A DNA stretch of 7,281 nt from Ruminococcaceae bacterium UBA1767 (GTDB lineage Bacteria; Bacillota; Clostridia; Oscillospirales; Acutalibacteraceae), in contig DCGX01000019.1 of the NCBI GenBank assembly GCA_002315505.1, positions 1-7,281 on the forward strand, in the 5' to 3' direction. The position numbers were made by a program, and so were the translations under genes. Position 1 is the first letter of the stretch. Each line of letters begins with the position of its first letter. Shown here one piece after another: positions 4,381 through 7,281 of the stretch. The notes under the pieces were generated by a model. That model did not search any database. It saw nothing but the letters and a program-made list of their open reading frames with translations, and was not told the DNA's origin.

Positions 4381-6201
4381 ATGGCAAAAAGAACAAATTT
4401 AAGGAATGTCGCAATCATCGCTCACGTTGACCACGGTAAGACTACTCTTGTTGACGAAATGCTTAAGCAGAGCGGTATTTTCCGTGACAATGAACAGGTT
4501 CAGGATCGTGTTATGGACTCAAATGACCTCGAAAGAGAGCGTGGAATCACAATTCTTTCAAAGAACACATCCATTCACTATAAAGATACAAAAATTAACA
4601 TCGTTGACACCCCGGGTCACGCAGATTTCGGCGGTGAGGTTGAACGAATTCTGACAATGGTTGACGGTGTTCTTCTTCTCGTTGATGCATTCGAGGGCTG
4701 TATGCCGCAGACTCGTTTCGTTCTCAAAAAAGCTCTTAACTTAAAGAAAAAAGTTTTGGTTGTTGTTAACAAGATTGACCGACCGGGTGCAAGACCTGCC
4801 GAGGTTATTGACGAGGTTCTCGATTTGTTTATCGAGCTTGGTGCAGACGATGACCAGATTGAATTCCCTGTAGTGTATGCTTCTGCAAGAGATGGCTATT
4901 CTTCACTCGACCCCGATGTTCGTGAGGGTGATATGAGACCGCTTCTTGACTCAATTCTTGAGCATATCGAAGCTCCCGATGGTGAAATTGATGCACCGCT
5001 GCAGATTCTTTTCTCAAGCCTTGATTATGACGATTACATCGGCAGAATCGGTGTCGGCAGAGTTGAAAGAGGTCACATTAAGCGTGGCGAGAGCGTTGTT
5101 CTGTGCAAGCAGGACGGCACACAGGAAAACGTTCGTATTTCCCGTCTTTATCAGTTTGAGGGACTTCGCAGAGTTGAGGTTGAAAATGCAGAAATGGGCG
5201 ACATCGTCTGCGTATCGGGTATTCTTGACCTTAATATCGGTGAAACCGCCTGCGACCCGAACTGCATTGAGCCGCTGCCGTTCGTTAAAATCGACGAGCC
5301 GACAATTTCAATGAATTTTATTGTTAACAACTCACCATTTGCAGGTCGTGAGGGTAAATTTGTCACATCAAGAAACATTCGTGACAGACTTTTCAAGGAA
5401 GTTGAAACAAACGTAAGTATGAGAGTTGAGGAAACTGACTCAACTGACACCTTCAAGGTATCGGGCAGAGGCGAGCTTCACCTTTCAATCCTTATCGAAA
5501 CAATGCGCCGTCAGGGCTATGAATTCCAGGTTTCACGCCCTGAGGTTATCTATAAAACAATCAACGGTCAGCTTTGCGAGCCGATGGAATTGCTCATTGT
5601 TGAGGTTCCCGAGGCATACGTAGGAGCTGTTATCGAGAAGCTCGGCTCACGTAAGGGCGAGCTTGAAAACATGGGCTCACGTGATGGCGGAGCTACTCAT
5701 CTTGAATTCAAAATTCCGTCAAGAGGCCTTATCGGCTACCGTTCGGAATTTATGACAGACACAAACGGCAACGGAATTATGAATCAGCTCTTTGCGGGCT
5801 ATGAGCCGTTCAAGGGTGATATCCAGACTCGTGAAAGAGGCTCGGTTGTTGTTCACGAAACAGGCACAAGCACAGGCTACGGACTTTTCAACACTCAGGA
5901 CAGAGGTCGTCTGTTCATCGGACCGGGTGTTGATGTTTACGAGGGTATGATTGTCGGCGAATGTTCACGAAATGAGGACATCGTTTGCAACGTATGTAAG
6001 AAAAAGCAGATGACAAACACCCGTGCCGCAGGCAGTGACGATGCACTTCGTCTTGTTCCTCCGACAACTCTCAGCCTTGAGCAGTCAATGGAATTCATCA
6101 AGGACGATGAGCTTCTTGAGGTTACACCGGAATCATTAAGACTTCGTAAGAGAATCCTTTCAAAGGAACAGCGTATGAAGCAGATGTTCAAGAAAAAATA
6201 A
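4381..6201 (+). CDS. typA: Translational GTPase TypA/BipA
   Basis: TypA (BipA) is a ribosome-binding GTPase of the EF-G/EF-Tu superfamily, linked in other bacteria to 50S subunit assembly, growth at low temperature and stress adaptation. At 606 aa the length is normal. The GTPase motifs are all present: P-loop AHVDHGKTT (14-22), switch I RGIT (54-57), DTPGH (76-80), NKID (130-133) and SA (168-169). EF-like beta-barrel domain II covers about 205-290, EF-G-like domains about 300-475, and the BipA-specific C-terminal domain the remainder. Typical family sequence near the end includes KKKQMTNTRAAGSDDA and LEQSMEFIKDDELLEVTPESLRLRKR. The ATG is preceded by a modest AGGA 7 bases upstream. The promoter is probably at 4020-4048, making the leader unusually long and repeat-bearing. 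ribF follows after 9 bases and is certainly co-transcribed. Confidence 0.97.
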   Translation: MAKRTNLRNVAIIAHVDHGKTTLVDEMLKQSGIFRDNEQVQDRVMDSNDLERERGITILSKNTSIHYKDTKINIVDTPGHADFGGEVERILTMVDGVLLLVDAFEGCMPQTRFVLKKALNLKKKVLVVVNKIDRPGARPAEVIDEVLDLFIELGADDDQIEFPVVYASARDGYSSLDPDVREGDMRPLLDSILEHIEAPDGEIDAPLQILFSSLDYDDYIGRIGVGRVERGHIKRGESVVLCKQDGTQENVRISRLYQFEGLRRVEVENAEMGDIVCVSGILDLNIGETACDPNCIEPLPFVKIDEPTISMNFIVNNSPFAGREGKFVTSRNIRDRLFKEVETNVSMRVEETDSTDTFKVSGRGELHLSILIETMRRQGYEFQVSRPEVIYKTINGQLCEPMELLIVEVPEAYVGAVIEKLGSRKGELENMGSRDGGATHLEFKIPSRGLIGYRSEFMTDTNGNGIMNQLFAGYEPFKGDIQTRERGSVVVHETGTSTGYGLFNTQDRGRLFIGPGVDVYEGMIVGECSRNEDIVCNVCKKKQMTNTRAAGSDDALRLVPPTTLSLEQSMEFIKDDELLEVTPESLRLRKRILSKEQRMKQMFKKK

Positions 6202-6210
6202 GAGGTATTT

Positions 6211-7092
6211 ATGCTGAATAACGACGTTACCCGAACAAGAGCAGTTGCGCTCGGAAATTTTGACGGCATACACACAGGTCACCGTGAAATAATCAAAAAA
6301 ACGGCGAGCTTCGCAGAATGCGGACTTGAGCCTTGTGTTCTGCTGTTTTTCGAGCATTCCGTCAAGGCTCTTTCGGGCAATATCCCTCCGATGCTCATGA
6401 GCGAAAACGAGCGAAAAGCCTTTTTTGAGAGCAACGGATTTTCAGTTGAATACATAGATTTTAATAAAATTAAAAATATGTCACCCGAACAGTTTGTGAC
6501 GGAAATCCTCAGGGACAGACTTCATGCGAGTGCCGTTATCTGCGGATACAATTATCGTTTCGGCAAAAATGCACAGGGCAATGCGCAGACAATGACTGAG
6601 CTTTGCAGAAAATACGGCATTGAAAGTGTTGTTGTTGACGAGGTTGATTATGATGGCGTTCCCGTTTCTTCAACACAGATAAGAAATCTTATCGAAAACG
6701 GAGAAATTGAAAAGGCCAATATCCTGCTTGACAGGAGCTTCGGTTTTTCCGCAACCGTTATTGACGGTGACAAAAGAGGCAGAACGCTCGGTATTCGCAC
6801 GGCAAATCAACGAATTCCCGAGCATTTTGTAATTCCGAAATTCGGCGTTTATGAGTCATTCGTAACCATTGACGGGAAACATTATAAAGCAATCACCAAT
6901 ATCGGCAGAAGACCGACCGTCGGAACGGATATTATTTTAAGCGAAACACATATCTTAAATTTTTCCGATGATATTTACGGAAAAGAAATTGATGTAAGAT
7001 TAATCCGCTTTATCCGTGAAGAAAAGAAATTCAGTTCATTTGACGAATTGAAAAGACAGATGAATGAGGATATAAATATAGTTTCTTTTTAA
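6211..7092 (+). CDS. ribF: Bifunctional riboflavin kinase / FAD synthetase
   Basis: RibF phosphorylates riboflavin to FMN with ATP and then adenylylates FMN to FAD, in the cytoplasm. This copy is 293 aa, slightly short of the usual 305-320. The N-terminal nucleotidyltransferase half has GNFDGIHTGH (15-24), CGYNYRFGKNAQGN (111-124) and SSTQIR (153-158). The C-terminal kinase half starts at about 175 and shows GRTLGIRTANQ (190-200), PKFGVY (209-214), NIGRRPT (230-236) and ETHILNF (245-251), with the catalytic glutamate E245. The usual GxPTAN motif reads GIRTAN, with arginine 196 in place of proline; the T and N that contact Mg-ATP remain. AAGAGG overlaps the typA stop region about 5 bases before the ATG, and the gap to typA is 9 bases. 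ribF more often sits beside truB/rbfA, so the typA pairing is a lineage feature. No FMN riboswitch is visible. Confidence 0.95.
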   Translation: MLNNDVTRTRAVALGNFDGIHTGHREIIKKTASFAECGLEPCVLLFFEHSVKALSGNIPPMLMSENERKAFFESNGFSVEYIDFNKIKNMSPEQFVTEILRDRLHASAVICGYNYRFGKNAQGNAQTMTELCRKYGIESVVVDEVDYDGVPVSSTQIRNLIENGEIEKANILLDRSFGFSATVIDGDKRGRTLGIRTANQRIPEHFVIPKFGVYESFVTIDGKHYKAITNIGRRPTVGTDIILSETHILNFSDDIYGKEIDVRLIRFIREEKKFSSFDELKRQMNEDINIVSF

Positions 7093-7109
7093 ACAAAAAA
7101 TGACTTGAG

Positions 7110-7160
7110 ATTCTTCGCTTTGCTCACTACCCCTTGGGGTAGCTTTTCGGTGCAAGAATG
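7110..7160. repeat. Nested palindrome after ribF, possible terminator
   Basis: An outer pair ATTCTT (7110-7115) and AAGAAT (7154-7159) encloses a perfect inner hairpin, CTACCCC (7127-7133), TT, GGGGTAG (7136-7142), followed by CTTTTC. The inner stem is stable enough to help end the typA-ribF transcript, but the T-run is only four bases. The left part resembles a GATTCTTCGCTTCGCTCAG-type repeat that I recall from many genomes, apparently split here by the inner hairpin. Confidence 0.4.
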
Positions 7161-7166
7161 TAATTA

Positions 7167-7281
7167 GGCTCCCTCTGATGAGGGAGCTGTCGAGCAAAGC
7201 GAGACTGAGGGAGAGATTTTTACGCACAAACTTTTCTCTCCCTCCGTCTTTGACTCCGTCAAATCCACCTCCCTCGTCAGA
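7167..7281. repeat. Interspersed palindromic repeat (MITE-like), second copy, cut by the window edge
   Basis: The outer arms TCTGATGAGGGAG (7174-7186) and CTCCCTCGTCAGA (7269-7281) are inverted copies with 12 of 13 matches. Inner arms GAGGGAGAGA (7207-7216) and TCTCTCCCTC (7235-7244) are perfect inverted copies around an 18-base loop, and flanking GAC/GTC extends the pairing to 13 of 14. The left end also forms its own hairpin, GCTCCCT/AGGGAGC (7168-7187). The right terminus would be expected to continue a few bases past the window with GGGAGC. The block 7251-7274 is shared with the copy at 4265-4288. No transposase is present, so mobility would depend on an enzyme elsewhere. Confidence 0.7.

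Noticed and set aside
4946..5456. Open frames on both strands inside typA
   Set aside because: They are out-of-frame shadows of a fully conserved GTPase gene and lack ribosome binding sites.
6202..6210. Possible FMN riboswitch or other control before ribF
   Set aside because: Only 9 bases separate typA and ribF, and no FMN riboswitch pattern was recognised before typA either.
7036..7227. 63-codon leftward open frame at the right edge
   Set aside because: It starts inside the repeat, runs through the nested palindrome and ends antisense inside ribF, with no ribosome binding site or protein-like composition.

Overview
The window looks like chromosome from a low-to-moderate GC Clostridia, most likely an Oscillospiraceae/Ruminococcus-type gut anaerobe. 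This is inferred from the style of the TypA and RibF proteins, near-consensus AGGAGG ribosome binding sites, TTGACA/TATAAT-type promoters, and short palindromic intergenic repeats of a kind I remember from that family. No species can be named from the sequence alone.

Bases 1-600 are an AT-rich accessory-looking patch. A leftward pair (a small winged-HTH protein and the start of a membrane or secreted protein cut by the window edge) is divergent from a rightward 70-aa Cro/CI-type regulator. The 84-bp gap between them holds a near-consensus leftward promoter with an imperfect palindrome and a repeated half-site laid over it, which looks like a small regulatory switch. A hairpin at 610-642 closes this patch and also serves as a strong terminator for the operon coming from the right.

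Bases 659-2796 hold a leftward two-gene operon of unknown function. The first gene encodes a 533-aa protein with an acidic N-terminus, a zinc ribbon, one membrane segment and TPR-like repeats; the second encodes a 178-aa multi-pass membrane protein. Their TAATG overlap suggests coupled translation. This pair is the least explained part of the window.

A divergent promoter pair at 2830-2894 drives that operon leftward and a Dcr2/PAP16-like calcineurin-type metallophosphoesterase (2931-4016) rightward. A 364-base gene-free stretch follows (4017-4380). It holds a second promoter with the same hexamers and spacing as the phosphoesterase promoter, then several hairpins and a copy of an interspersed palindromic repeat, so typA probably has a long structured leader.

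TypA/BipA (4381-6201) and the bifunctional riboflavin kinase/FAD synthetase RibF (6211-7092) form a tight housekeeping operon with a 9-base gap. The right edge (7093-7281) holds a nested palindrome that may terminate this operon, and a second, edge-truncated copy of the interspersed repeat. Overall the window is mostly ordinary chromosome. I see no CRISPR array, tRNA, rRNA, transposase or convincing riboswitch. The best candidates for something undescribed are the zinc-ribbon/TPR membrane pair and the small HTH switch.
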